Assembly (NCBI RefSeq): GCF_008580665.1
Contig: NZ_BKDJ01000016.1
Location: 1 to 64,000 of the forward strand
Source of the DNA: Zafaria cholistanensis
GTDB taxonomy: Bacteria > Actinomycetota > Actinomycetes > Actinomycetales > Micrococcaceae
DNA length: 64,000 nt
Direction: 5' to 3'
The position numbers were made by a program, and so were the translations under genes. Shown in pieces: positions 1-10,153 of this stretch. The stretch's first letter is position 1, and every line of letters starts with the position of its first letter. The notes under the pieces are model-generated. The model was given only the letters and a program-made list of their open reading frames with translations. It was not told the origin of the DNA and did no database searches.

Positions 1-72
1 GGAAGCTAAGACCCACAGCGCCGATGGTACTGCACCCGGGAGGGTGTGGGAGAGTAGGACACCGCCGGACAA
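1..72 (+). rRNA. rrf: 5S ribosomal RNA, 3' part
   Basis: The first about 72 bases are the 3' part of a bacterial 5S rRNA: the conserved GGAAGCTAAG segment, the stretch around GCGCCGATGGTACTGC and the final AGAGTAGGACACCGCCGG arm are all recognisable. The 5' part lies outside the window. A hairpin terminator follows at once, so this is the end of an rRNA operon read on the plus strand. Confidence 0.93.
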
Positions 73-80
73 CCATTACG

Positions 81-116
81 GAAGCCCCCGACCACACCGT
101 CGGGGGCTTCCCCCCT
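81..116 (+). terminator. rRNA operon terminator
   Basis: Perfect 11-bp stem (GAAGCCCCCGA at 81-91 with its complement at 100-110), an 8-nt loop, and a C/T-rich tail. It lies directly after the 5S rRNA. Confidence 0.88.
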
Positions 117-210
117 TTAACACCCCCAACCCACCCACCCCGCCCGGCCGCCAGCCACCCACAGCACCCCAAACAGCCACCGGAGCAGCCAAAGCACACC
201 GCCCGACCCG

Positions 211-244
211 CCGGTTTGCCCACAGGCGGTTGTGGACAAACCGG
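211..244. promoter_or_regulatory. Inverted pair of DnaA-box-like sequences
   Basis: Two 14-base arms (211-224 and 231-244) form an inverted repeat with one mismatch around a 6-base spacer. The right arm contains an exact high-GC DnaA box on the minus strand (TTGTCCACA at 239-231). The left arm contains TTGCCCACA at 216-224, one base away from it. This stretch between the 5S rRNA and the M13 peptidase gene has no ORF that looks real. The element could bind DnaA, or simply be a hairpin. Confidence 0.45.
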
Positions 245-399
245 CCGGGGTCCGCCTTCGGACCGCTGTCCGCCTGCCGCGGAAATGCCCGGTTTTCCGG
301 CGCACCGCCAGGCGAAGGCAGTACAGTGAGCCTTCCAGACCGTAATTCCCGCCACACGGGTGCGTTGCGTGCCGTGTGGGCCGATACCTCAGGGGAGCC

Positions 400-2409
400 A
401 TGACTGCAGAACCCACTTCCATCCCCACCGCTGCAGCGGCGGCCGGGTCCACCACCGCGGGCCACCGCGACCATGCCGTTCGCCCGCAGGACGATTTGTT
501 CCGGCACGTCAACGGCGGATGGCTTGCCTCGGCGGAGATCCCCGGGGACCAAGGCAGCTACGGCTCCTTCATGCAGCTGCGCGACGAATCCGAGGCGGCG
601 GTTCGCGCCATCATCGAGGAGGCGCAGGAGCACCCCGCCGGGCCGGACGGGGCCCCCGACCCGCGCCGGGCGCGCATCGGCGCGCTCTACGCCAGCTTCA
701 TGGACGAGGCGGCCATCGAGGCCCGCGGCATGGATCCCATCCGCGCCGACCTGGCGGCCATCTACGCCACCACCAGCGTCCGGGACCTCGTGGCGCTGAC
801 GGGGCGCCTCCAGCGCCAGGGTGTTTCCGGCTTCTACGGCGTCGGTGCCAGCAGCGATGCGGGCCAGCCGGACCGCAACCTCCTCACCTTCCTGCAGTCC
901 GGGTTGGGCCTGCCCGACGAGTCGTACTACCGCGAGGAGAAGTTCGCCGAACTTCACGGGGAATACCGGCTCCATTTGGGCCGCCTGCTGGCCCTGGCCG
1001 AGGTGCCGGACGCGGAACGGGCCGCCGCGGCGGTGGTGGACCTGGAGACCGCGCTGGCGGCGCACCATTGGGACCGGGTCAAGACCCGCGACGCCCAGGC
1101 GCGCTACAACCTGCTTACCGGCGACCAGCTTCGTGCCCTGCACCCTTCAATCCAGGCATGGCTGGACGGTGCCGGCATCGATGCCCGGTACTACGCGGAG
1201 GTCGACGTGTGGCAGCCCTCCTACCTGGAGGGCCTCGAACAGGTCCTGGCGGAGCAGCCGCTCGAGGCCTGGCGGCACTGGCTCGCGGTCCAGCTGGTCC
1301 GCAGCTACGCCCCGTACCTTTCCGGCGCATTCGTGCAGGAGAACTTCTCCTTCTACTCGGCCAAGCTCGCCGGCACCACGGAGCTGAAGGAACGCTGGAA
1401 GCGCGGGGTCGCGTTCGTGGAGGGCGCCGTCGGGGAGGACATCGGCCAACTCTACGTCGAGCGCCACTTCCCCCACCGCCACAAGGAGACCATGGAGGGC
1501 CTGGTGGGAAACCTCATCGAGGCCTACCGCCAGTCCATCTCCGCGCTGCCGTGGATGGGTCCGGAGACCATCGACCGCGCGCTGGAGAAGCTGTCCCAGT
1601 TCCGGACCAAGATCGGCTACCCGGTCAAGTGGATCGACTACACCCCGGTGGAAGCGAATCCGTCGGACCTGATCGCCAACGCCGCCAGCGCCCAGGCCTT
1701 TGCGTTCGCCCGCGAGCTGAAAAAAATCGACGACGGCGTGGACCGCGACCTCTGGTTCATGTACCCGCAGACCGTCAACGCCTACTACCACCCCCTGCTG
1801 AACGAGATCGCCTTCCCGGCCGCCATCCTGCGTCCGCCGTTCTTCGACCCCGAGCGCGACGCTGCCTCCAACTACGGGGCCATCGGCGCGGTGATCGGCC
1901 ATGAGATCGGCCACGGCTTCGACGACCAGGGATCCCAGTTCGACGGCACCGGGAAACTGAGGAACTGGTGGACGGACGAGGACCGTGCCCGGTTCGAGGA
2001 GCTCACCGCTCGCCTGGTGGCCCAGTACGACGTGCTGGAGCCCCAAGAGACCCCGGGCCATACCGTCAACGGCCGGCTCACCCTCGGCGAGAACATCGGC
2101 GACCTTGGCGGCCTTGGCATTGCCTACAAGGCCTACCGCCTGGACGTGGCCGGGCGCGGGCTGGAGGAGGACGAAGTGGTCGACGGGCTCACGGGCGACC
2201 AGCGCTTCTTCCACGCCTGGGCCGAATGCTGGCGCAATGTCTCCCGTCCGGAGACCATGATCACGCGGCTGGCCACCGACCCGCACTCCCCGGCCGAGTT
2301 CCGCTGCAACCAGGTGGCAAAGAACCTGGATGCGTTCCATGCCGCCTACGGCACCCGCGAGGGAGACGGCATGTGGCTGGCCCCGGAGGAGCGCGTCTCC
2401 ATCTGGTAG
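400..2409 (+). CDS. M13 family metallopeptidase (neprilysin/PepO-like)
   Basis: This 669-aa protein is a zinc metallo-endopeptidase of the M13 (neprilysin, PepO) family, which cuts oligopeptides. Family hallmarks are in order: the N-A-Y-Y substrate-binding motif near residue 460, the zinc motif HEIGH near 501-505, and the third-ligand motif GENIGDLGG near 564. The length is normal for bacterial members. No signal peptide or membrane anchor is visible, so it is probably cytoplasmic. I chose the ATG at 400 because AGGGGAG (391-397) precedes it; an in-frame GTG at 376 is less likely. A TACAGT at 322-327 could be its -10 box. It stands alone downstream of the rRNA operon. Confidence 0.93.
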   Translation: MTAEPTSIPTAAAAAGSTTAGHRDHAVRPQDDLFRHVNGGWLASAEIPGDQGSYGSFMQLRDESEAAVRAIIEEAQEHPAGPDGAPDPRRARIGALYASFMDEAAIEARGMDPIRADLAAIYATTSVRDLVALTGRLQRQGVSGFYGVGASSDAGQPDRNLLTFLQSGLGLPDESYYREEKFAELHGEYRLHLGRLLALAEVPDAERAAAAVVDLETALAAHHWDRVKTRDAQARYNLLTGDQLRALHPSIQAWLDGAGIDARYYAEVDVWQPSYLEGLEQVLAEQPLEAWRHWLAVQLVRSYAPYLSGAFVQENFSFYSAKLAGTTELKERWKRGVAFVEGAVGEDIGQLYVERHFPHRHKETMEGLVGNLIEAYRQSISALPWMGPETIDRALEKLSQFRTKIGYPVKWIDYTPVEANPSDLIANAASAQAFAFARELKKIDDGVDRDLWFMYPQTVNAYYHPLLNEIAFPAAILRPPFFDPERDAASNYGAIGAVIGHEIGHGFDDQGSQFDGTGKLRNWWTDEDRARFEELTARLVAQYDVLEPQETPGHTVNGRLTLGENIGDLGGLGIAYKAYRLDVAGRGLEEDEVVDGLTGDQRFFHAWAECWRNVSRPETMITRLATDPHSPAEFRCNQVAKNLDAFHAAYGTREGDGMWLAPEERVSIW

Positions 2410-2517
2410 CGGGCGGCCCCGCACCGGCCGCACGACGGCGGCGGGCGCCTCCGGCATGGAAGGTGCCCGCCGCCCTCCCGCGTCCGCCCCGTCCAATACC
2501 ACGTAGAATTGGTTACC

Positions 2518-4044
2518 GTGACTGCCGAAAACACCGCCGCCCCCGCCGCCGCCAAGCACCCCGACACCAGCGACCAGCGCCAGGTGCGCCTGGACAAGCG
2601 CGCTGAACTGATCGCTGCCGGCCGCGACCCGTACCCGGTTGGCGTTCCGCGCACCCATTCCCTCCGGGAGGTGCGCGAGCAGTGGTCCCACCTCGAGGCG
2701 GGGGAGGAAACCACGGACACGGTCGGCGTCGTCGGACGCGTCGTGTTCCTGCGCAACACCGGCAAGCTCTGCTTCGCCACCCTCCAGGAGGGCGGCCCCG
2801 AGGGCCACGGCACCCGCCTGCAGGCCATGGTCTCGCTGGCCAGCGTCGGCGAGGAAGCCCTCGCCGAATGGAAGCGCCTGGTGGACCTCGGAGACCACAT
2901 CTTCATCCAGGGCCAGGTCATCTCCTCCCGCCGCGGCGAGCTCTCCGTCATGGCCGAGGAATGGCGGATGGCCTCCAAGGCCCTGCGCCCGCTCCCGGTG
3001 CTGCACGCGGACCTGAATGAGGAAACCCGCGTCCGCCAGCGCTACGCGGACCTGATCGTGCGCGACGAGGCCCGCGAGATGGTCTACAAGCGTGCGGCCA
3101 TCACCCGCGCCATCCGCGACACCCTGCATGCGCGCGACTACGTGGAGGTGGAGACCCCGATGCTCCAGCTTATCCACGGCGGCGCCTCGGCCCGGCCGTT
3201 CCACACCCACCTGAACGCGTTCGACCAGCCGATGACCCTGCGCATCGCCACCGAGCTGTTCCTTAAGCGCGCGGTGGTTGGAGGCATCGACCGCATCTTC
3301 GAGATCGGGCGCATCTTCCGCAACGAGGGCGTGGACTCCACGCACTCCCCGGAGTTCACCACGCTGGAAAGCTATGAGGCCTACGCCGACCAGTTCGTGA
3401 TGGCGGACCGCATCAAGGAGATCATCCTCGCCGCCGCGGACGCCATCGGCGCCGGCCGCGTCTTGGAGACCTCCAAGGGCACCATCAACCTCGACGGCGA
3501 ATGGCGCTGGCTGGGCCTGTACCCGGGTCTTTCCGAGGCCGTCGGCCAGGAAATCACCCCCCAGACCCCGGCTGAGACCCTGCGGGCGGTCGCCGCGGAG
3601 CACGGGGTCAAGATCGACCCCGCCTGGGATGCCGAGAAGCTGGCCATCGAGCTGTTCGGCGAGATCGTTGAGCCAACCCTGATGGACCCGACCTTCGTCT
3701 ACGACTACCCGCCGTCGGCGCAGCCGCTGGCCCGCCACCACCGCAGCGAGCCGGGCGTCATCGAGGCCTGGGACCTGATTATCGGCGGCATGGAACGCGG
3801 CACCGCCTTCTCCGAGCTGATCGACCCGGTCACCCAGCGCGAGCGGCTCACCCAGCAATCCCTGCTGGCGGCCAACGGCGACCCCGAGGCAATGCAGCTC
3901 GACGAGGACTTCCTGCGTGCCCTTGAGTACGGAGCCCCGCCCATGGGCGGGATCGGCCTGGGCGTGGACCGGCTGGTGATGCTCTTCACCGACGTGGGCA
4001 TCCGCGAGACCATCCTGTTCCCGCTGCTCAAGCCGGAAGCCTAG
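2518..4044 (+). CDS. lysS: Lysine--tRNA ligase, class II
   Basis: LysS charges tRNA-Lys with lysine. The 508-aa protein has the N-terminal OB-fold anticodon-binding domain (about residues 60-170) and the class II catalytic core: motif 1 around VEVETPML, motif 2 around GRIFRNEG (about 264-271) and motif 3 GIGLGVDRL near the C-terminus. The start is the GTG at 2518. There is no Shine-Dalgarno, but TAGAAT at 2504-2509 ends 8 nt upstream, which fits a leaderless mRNA; an in-frame TTG at 2509 overlaps that box and is unlikely. A small membrane-protein gene follows 7 nt after the stop. A tRNA-Lys gene lies at 21427 in this window but is not linked. Confidence 0.97.
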   Translation: MTAENTAAPAAAKHPDTSDQRQVRLDKRAELIAAGRDPYPVGVPRTHSLREVREQWSHLEAGEETTDTVGVVGRVVFLRNTGKLCFATLQEGGPEGHGTRLQAMVSLASVGEEALAEWKRLVDLGDHIFIQGQVISSRRGELSVMAEEWRMASKALRPLPVLHADLNEETRVRQRYADLIVRDEAREMVYKRAAITRAIRDTLHARDYVEVETPMLQLIHGGASARPFHTHLNAFDQPMTLRIATELFLKRAVVGGIDRIFEIGRIFRNEGVDSTHSPEFTTLESYEAYADQFVMADRIKEIILAAADAIGAGRVLETSKGTINLDGEWRWLGLYPGLSEAVGQEITPQTPAETLRAVAAEHGVKIDPAWDAEKLAIELFGEIVEPTLMDPTFVYDYPPSAQPLARHHRSEPGVIEAWDLIIGGMERGTAFSELIDPVTQRERLTQQSLLAANGDPEAMQLDEDFLRALEYGAPPMGGIGLGVDRLVMLFTDVGIRETILFPLLKPEA

Positions 4045-4051
4045 GCCCGCC

Positions 4052-4222
4052 ATGCAGTATGTGGAGGTCCTGACCCCGACAATCGTGGTGGCCCTGCTGT
4101 TCTGGGTGGTCATCCGGGCCGTCATGAACGCGGACCGCTCCGAGCGCCGCGCGGAGGCGGAGGCCGAGGCGCGCCGGGCCCAAGCCGCGAAGGAAACCGA
4201 AAAGAACGACGACGGAATTTGA
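4052..4222 (+). CDS. Small single-span membrane protein, unknown function
   Basis: A 56-aa ORF begins with ATG 7 nt after the lysS stop. It encodes one hydrophobic helix (about residues 8-25), then a short loop and a strongly charged Ala/Glu/Arg-rich helix ending in KNDDGI. The ATG is preceded by only a weak purine stretch, so it is probably co-translated with lysS. Coding is supported by its GC-rich third positions, the clean membrane-plus-charged-tail design and the tight spacing. I do not recognise a function; small membrane ORFs after lysS occur in related actinobacteria as far as I recall. Confidence 0.7.
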   Translation: MQYVEVLTPTIVVALLFWVVIRAVMNADRSERRAEAEAEARRAQAAKETEKNDDGI

Positions 4223-4242
4223 TTTCCTGACGCGGACAAAGC

Positions 4243-4273
4243 TTGGTTGAGAGTCTCCGGATGTGATTAGACT
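4243..4273 (+). promoter_or_regulatory. Candidate promoter of lsr2
   Basis: TTGGTT (4243-4248) and TAGACT (4268-4273) are separated by 19 bp and lie about 65 bp before the lsr2 start, in a relatively AT-rich gap. An alternative -35 is TTGAGA at 4247. The boxes are plausible but the spacing is long. Confidence 0.45.
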
Positions 4274-4336
4274 GGCCTGCCACACCGCAGGAAACGGCGG
4301 CCGTGGCGGCCAGTCACCCCAACCAAGGAGCTCCAT

Positions 4337-4633
4337 GTGGCACGGAAAGTCGAAATCACGTTGATCGACGACCTCGACGGAAGTCCGGCCGAAGAGACCG
4401 TCCAGTTCGGACTGGACGGAAACCACTACGAGATCGACCTTGGGGCCGCCAACGCCTCCCGGCTGCGCGAACTCCTGGCGCCCTACATCGAGGCCTCCCG
4501 CCGCTCCAACGCCTACTCCGCGGCCGAGGCCCCGGCCATCCGCGCCTGGGCCACCGAGCACGGCTTCCAGGTCAGCGAGCGCGGCCGCCTGCACTCGGAC
4601 GTCATCGAGGCCTACCGCGCCGCTCACCCCTGA
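4337..4633 (+). CDS. lsr2: Lsr2-family nucleoid-associated protein
   Basis: Lsr2 is the actinobacterial H-NS analogue: it dimerises and bridges AT-rich DNA, silencing foreign genes. The 98-aa product starts MARKVEITLIDDLDG, typical of the N-terminal dimerisation domain. It ends in the small C-terminal DNA-binding domain with the AT-hook-like RGR near residue 82 (SERGRLHSDVIEAY). It is slightly shorter than the usual 105-115 aa because the linker is short. The GTG at 4337 is chosen over the overlapping ATG at 4335 by frame; AAGGAG (4325-4330) is correctly spaced. It is transcribed with its own promoter between lysS and clpC. Confidence 0.95.
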   Translation: MARKVEITLIDDLDGSPAEETVQFGLDGNHYEIDLGAANASRLRELLAPYIEASRRSNAYSAAEAPAIRAWATEHGFQVSERGRLHSDVIEAYRAAHP

Positions 4634-4667
4634 CGCCGGGCCCCGCCCTGCCGCCTCCTTGCGAAAC

Positions 4668-4726
4668 CGCATCCCCGCACCGCATCCCCGCACCGTATGT
4701 CCGGCACCGTATCCCCGCCATGGCCG
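4668..4726. repeat. Short tandem repeat, 13-14-bp unit
   Basis: Four imperfect copies of ACCGCATCCCCGC-like units stand between lsr2 and clpC. The 262-bp gap otherwise shows no gene; a TAGCAT at 4859-4864 could be the clpC -10 box. Confidence 0.6.
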
Positions 4727-4895
4727 GCCCCGAAACCTGGCGGCCTGGGGCGCGTGCGGGGCCGCGGCGGAGGCTCCGCGGAAGCCGGCCCGGCACGCCC
4801 GTTCGGGCACCGCGTTTTCCCTACGGCGAACAAGCCCCACAGGGGCGCAAATCGTGCGTAGCATCGGAGGTACGCGTTAGCTAGGAGTGTGCCGC

Positions 4896-7406
<2,511 letters not shown>

Positions 7407-7460
7407 TCCGGGAAGGCCGGCCTGTACAGGCTCTGACAGGCCCGGCTCCACCGGCGGGGG

Positions 7461-7506
7461 ACCCCGGTTTCCGCACCCTTCGGGGGCGCGGAAGCCGGGG
7501 TCCTTT
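7461..7506 (+). terminator. clpC terminator
   Basis: A 14-bp perfect stem (7461-7474 with 7488-7501) with a loop containing ACCCTTCGGGGGC, followed by CCTTT. It lies about 55 bp after the clpC stop. Confidence 0.85.
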
Positions 7507-7647
7507 GGCATGCGGGTCCCTCCCTCCCTCCCGCCCTGCCCCGCCCCGTCCTGCCCCGCCCCGCCCCGGCCTGCGGGCGGGGAGCGGTTGCGGTGGCCTG
7601 TTTCGCCGGCACCCCCCCGCGGAGTCCACCGGGCATAGGATGGCCGC

Positions 7648-8154
7648 ATGAGCACCTTCTTCCTGCGCCGCGCCCGCACCGGGGACGTTGAAAGCATCCG
7701 CGCCCTCGTCAAGCCGCTGGCGGACCGGCGCGTGCTGCTGGAAAAGGAGGCCGTGGCCTACTACGAAAGCCTGCAGGAGTTCCGGGTGGCCGAGGACGCC
7801 GCCGGGGCGATCATCGGCTGCGGGGCCCTGCACGTGATGTGGGAGGACATTGCCGAGGTGCGCACGCTGGCCACCTCCGAGGACTGGCGCGGCCGGGGCG
7901 TGGGCCACGCCCTGCTGGAGCAACTGGTGGAGGATGCCCGTGCCATTGGCGTCGAGCGGGTCTTCTGCCTCACCTTCGAGGTGCCCTTCTTCCAGCGCCA
8001 CGGGTTCGAGGTCATGGCCGACCAGTCGGTGGTCGACCCGGAGGTCTATTCCCAACTGCTGCGCTCCACCGATGAAGGCGTCGCTGAGTTTCTGGACCTG
8101 GCCCGGGTCAAGCCCAACACCCTGGGCAATACCCGGATGATCCGCCACCTGTAG
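7648..8154 (+). CDS. argA: Amino-acid N-acetyltransferase (NAGS-type, GNAT fold)
   Basis: This 168-aa stand-alone GNAT enzyme resembles the short actinobacterial N-acetylglutamate synthase (the Mycobacterium ArgA type), which makes N-acetylglutamate for arginine synthesis. The sequence shows the N-terminal RRARTGDVESIRALV start, the beta-bulge strand EVRTLATSEDWRGRGVG with the acetyl-CoA pyrophosphate-binding loop (about residues 72-88), and the FFQRHGFEV motif near 113. TAGGAT at 7636-7641 ends 6 nt before the ATG and no Shine-Dalgarno is present, so the mRNA is probably leaderless. It converges with mutY. Substrate specificity is inferred from family resemblance only. Confidence 0.85.
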   Translation: MSTFFLRRARTGDVESIRALVKPLADRRVLLEKEAVAYYESLQEFRVAEDAAGAIIGCGALHVMWEDIAEVRTLATSEDWRGRGVGHALLEQLVEDARAIGVERVFCLTFEVPFFQRHGFEVMADQSVVDPEVYSQLLRSTDEGVAEFLDLARVKPNTLGNTRMIRHL

Positions 8155-8157
8155 GAC

Positions 8158-8178
8158 CCCCGCGCCGCGGCCGCGGGG
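8158..8178. terminator. Hairpin between convergent argA and mutY
   Basis: A 7-bp GC stem (CCCCGCG at 8158-8164, complement at 8172-8178) lies in the 65-bp gap between the two convergent genes. There is no T tract. Confidence 0.4.
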
Positions 8179-8219
8179 AAGGAACGCGGGAAGGGGCGGC
8201 ACGGGGGCCGGGTGCGGAA

Positions 8220-9323
8220 CTAGTGGGGGAGTGCCACGCCCTCCGGTCCCTCGTGGGCCAGCCCGTCGGCGAGCAGCCCGTCAAGGCAGCGCAGCCGCTG
8301 GTCCGCGGGCGCGGAGAGCCCGGCAAGGCGCTTCCAGGCCGCCGCCAAGGCCGGATCCCCCGAAACCGTGTTCCCCAAAGCCGTGTCCCCCGAAGCTGTA
8401 TCCTCCGCCGGGGCTGCTGGATTCGGGACCCGGCCGGAGGCCCCGAGCAGCTCCGCGCGCCGGACCGGGACCTCGGAGGCGCGCAGCACCGCCATGAACG
8501 CGCCGCGCACCTGGCGGTCGGTGCCCGCCCACGGCTGCCCCTTGGGAACGTAGTGCGGCTCCGGCTGCCCGGCCCCGACCCAGGCGCACACATCGGCCAC
8601 GGGGCACTGCGGGCAGCGGGGGGAGCGGGCAGTGCACACCAGCGCGCCCAGTTCCATCACCGCGGCGTTCCAGGCATTGGCCAGCCGGCCGCCATCCTGC
8701 TCCCGCGCAGGCATCAGCGCCTCCGCCAGCCGGGCCTCGGCGGCCGTGTAGCTGGGCTCCGGCAGGGCCCGGCCGGACACCAGTCGGGCGTGCACGCGCC
8801 GGATGTTGGTGTCCACGACGGTTTCCGGCGCGCCGAAGGCGAAGCAGGAGATCGCAGCGGCCGTATAGGCGCCCACGCCGGGCAGCGCCAGCAGGTCCGC
8901 GTGGGCGGACGGCACGCGGCCGCCATGTTCCTCCACGATCCGCTGGGCGGCGCCGTGCAGGCGCAGGGCGCGGCGCGGGTAGCCCAGCCGTCCCCAAGCC
9001 CGCAGAGCCTCCCCGGCGGGCTCCGCGGCGAGGTCCGCCGGCTCCGGCCAGCGCTCCATCCATTCCTCCCATACGGGCAGCACGCGCGCCACGGGCGTCT
9101 GCTGGAGCATGAACTCGCTCACCATCACGCCCCACGGGGTGCACTCCGGGCGGCGCCAGGGCAGGTCGCGCGCGTTCGCGGCGAACCAATCGGTGACGCG
9201 GCGGTGCAGGCCCCCCAGGCCCCGGTCAACCAGATCGGGCTCCTCCAAACCGGGCTCCTCCAAATCGGGCTCCCCTAAACCGGGGTCTCCCCAGCGGGGC
9301 TCTCCGAGGCGGGATGGGGGCAC
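8220..9323 (-). CDS. mutY: A/G-specific adenine glycosylase MutY
   Basis: MutY removes adenine mispaired with 8-oxoguanine. The protein has the catalytic Glu in the EFMLQQTPVARV segment, the helix-hairpin-helix LPGVGAYTAAAISCFAFG, the catalytic Asp in VVDTNIRRVHAR, and a 4Fe-4S cysteine set C-x6-C-x2-C-x5-C. The C-terminal NUDIX-like region is shortened and contains 15-bp DNA repeats (TASGDTALGNTVSGD-like). The N-terminus before GLHRRVTDWF is a five-residue repeat rich in Gly-Glu-Pro. I place the start at GTG 9323 because AGGAG (9336-9332) is well spaced. GTG 9365 or TTG 9368, behind a TAGAGT at 9377-9372, would add 14-15 residues. Confidence 0.92.
   Translation of the reverse strand: MPPSRLGEPRWGDPGLGEPDLEEPGLEEPDLVDRGLGGLHRRVTDWFAANARDLPWRRPECTPWGVMVSEFMLQQTPVARVLPVWEEWMERWPEPADLAAEPAGEALRAWGRLGYPRRALRLHGAAQRIVEEHGGRVPSAHADLLALPGVGAYTAAAISCFAFGAPETVVDTNIRRVHARLVSGRALPEPSYTAAEARLAEALMPAREQDGGRLANAWNAAVMELGALVCTARSPRCPQCPVADVCAWVGAGQPEPHYVPKGQPWAGTDRQVRGAFMAVLRASEVPVRRAELLGASGRVPNPAAPAEDTASGDTALGNTVSGDPALAAAWKRLAGLSAPADQRLRCLDGLLADGLAHEGPEGVALPH
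8358..8402. repeat. Three 15-bp tandem repeats in mutY 3' part
   Basis: Units CCCCGAAACCGTGTT, CCCCAAAGCCGTGTC and CCCCGAAGCTGTATC follow each other without gaps. They encode a five-residue repeat in the MutY tail. Confidence 0.85.
9237..9311. repeat. Five 15-bp tandem repeats at the mutY 5' end
   Basis: Five consecutive 15-bp units, the first two GGGCTCCTCCAAACC and GGGCTCCTCCAAATC, then increasingly diverged. On the minus strand they encode the GLEEPDLxEP-like repeat before the MutY catalytic domain. Confidence 0.88.
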
Positions 9324-9427
9324 GGCAGGGGCTCCTAGCGGGTGGCGGCGGGGCGGAACAGGCACCAATACTCTACTGCCCGGCGTGGGAACCCGCCTGC
9401 GGGCCCGCGGATCCCTAGCCTCTTAAC

Positions 9428-10117
9428 ATGGCTCCAGAGCAGTCCCGCCCCGCCCCCAACGCCCCCGTCCCGCCCCCAGCCTCCGCGTCCCGCCCCACCC
9501 GGCCCAGCCCCGCCGTGTACCGCCGGCGGCGCCTGGTGGCCCTGGCGCTGCTGCTGGCGGTGGCGGCCCTGCTGGTGTGGGCCGTGGCGGCACTCGTTGG
9601 ACTGTTCCGCGCGGAACCGGCGGCCTCCGGGCAGGCCGCCTCCAGCGCCGCCGCTCCGCAGCCCGCCCCGGCCCCCGCGGTCCCCTCCGCTGCGGCCGGG
9701 GAGGCCACCACGGCGTCGTCCGGCGGGATTGCCGCCTGCACGGAGGCGGACATCGCCGTGGCCGCCTCCACCAGCAGGAAGTCGTACTCGTCCAGCCAGA
9801 CACCGGTCCTGGTCATGACCATCACCAACGTCGGATCCTCCGCGTGCCGGGTCAACGTGGGCACCAGCCAGCAGGACTTCAGCGTCTCCAGCGGATCGGA
9901 CCGGATCTTCTCCACCACGGACTGCCTCGCGGATCCGACGGATGCGGAGATCACCATCCGGGCCGGGAAATCGGAAACCGCCCGCTTCGCCTGGGAGCGC
10001 AAGCGCAGCGCCCCGGGCTGCAAGTCCGTCTCCGCCAAGCCGCGCCCGGGAACCTACGTGCTGACCGCGAAGCTGGGCGAGACCACCAGCGGCAAGGTGC
10101 CCTTCGTCCTGAAGTGA
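9428..10117 (+). CDS. Membrane-anchored extracytoplasmic protein, unknown function
   Basis: The 229-aa product has a Pro/Ala-rich cytoplasmic start, an RRRR stop-transfer region followed by one hydrophobic helix (about residues 37-61), an Ala/Pro/Ser linker, then an outside domain of about 130 residues. That domain has four cysteines and a beta-rich pattern ending in GTYVLTAKLGETTSGKVPFVLK, which looks like an immunoglobulin-like fold. The order mutY / this gene / disA is familiar from Micrococcaceae, but I know no function. TAGCCT at 9416-9421 ends 6 nt before the ATG, so the mRNA is probably leaderless. It is divergent from mutY and convergent with disA. Confidence 0.82.
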   Translation: MAPEQSRPAPNAPVPPPASASRPTRPSPAVYRRRRLVALALLLAVAALLVWAVAALVGLFRAEPAASGQAASSAAAPQPAPAPAVPSAAAGEATTASSGGIAACTEADIAVAASTSRKSYSSSQTPVLVMTITNVGSSACRVNVGTSQQDFSVSSGSDRIFSTTDCLADPTDAEITIRAGKSETARFAWERKRSAPGCKSVSAKPRPGTYVLTAKLGETTSGKVPFVLK

Positions 10118-10153
10118 GGTTACCGCCGTACGGAGCCGGAGCCGGAGCCGCCG

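Noticed and set aside
1147-4239. 1030-codon open frame on the minus strand
   Set aside because: It lies antisense to the M13 peptidase and lysS genes, both with complete motifs. Its sequence is low-complexity Gly/Val/Asp-rich, as expected for the complement of GC-rich codons.
4780-4880. ClgR operator upstream of clpC
   Set aside because: I searched for the CGC-N5-GCG type palindrome and saw only partial fits.
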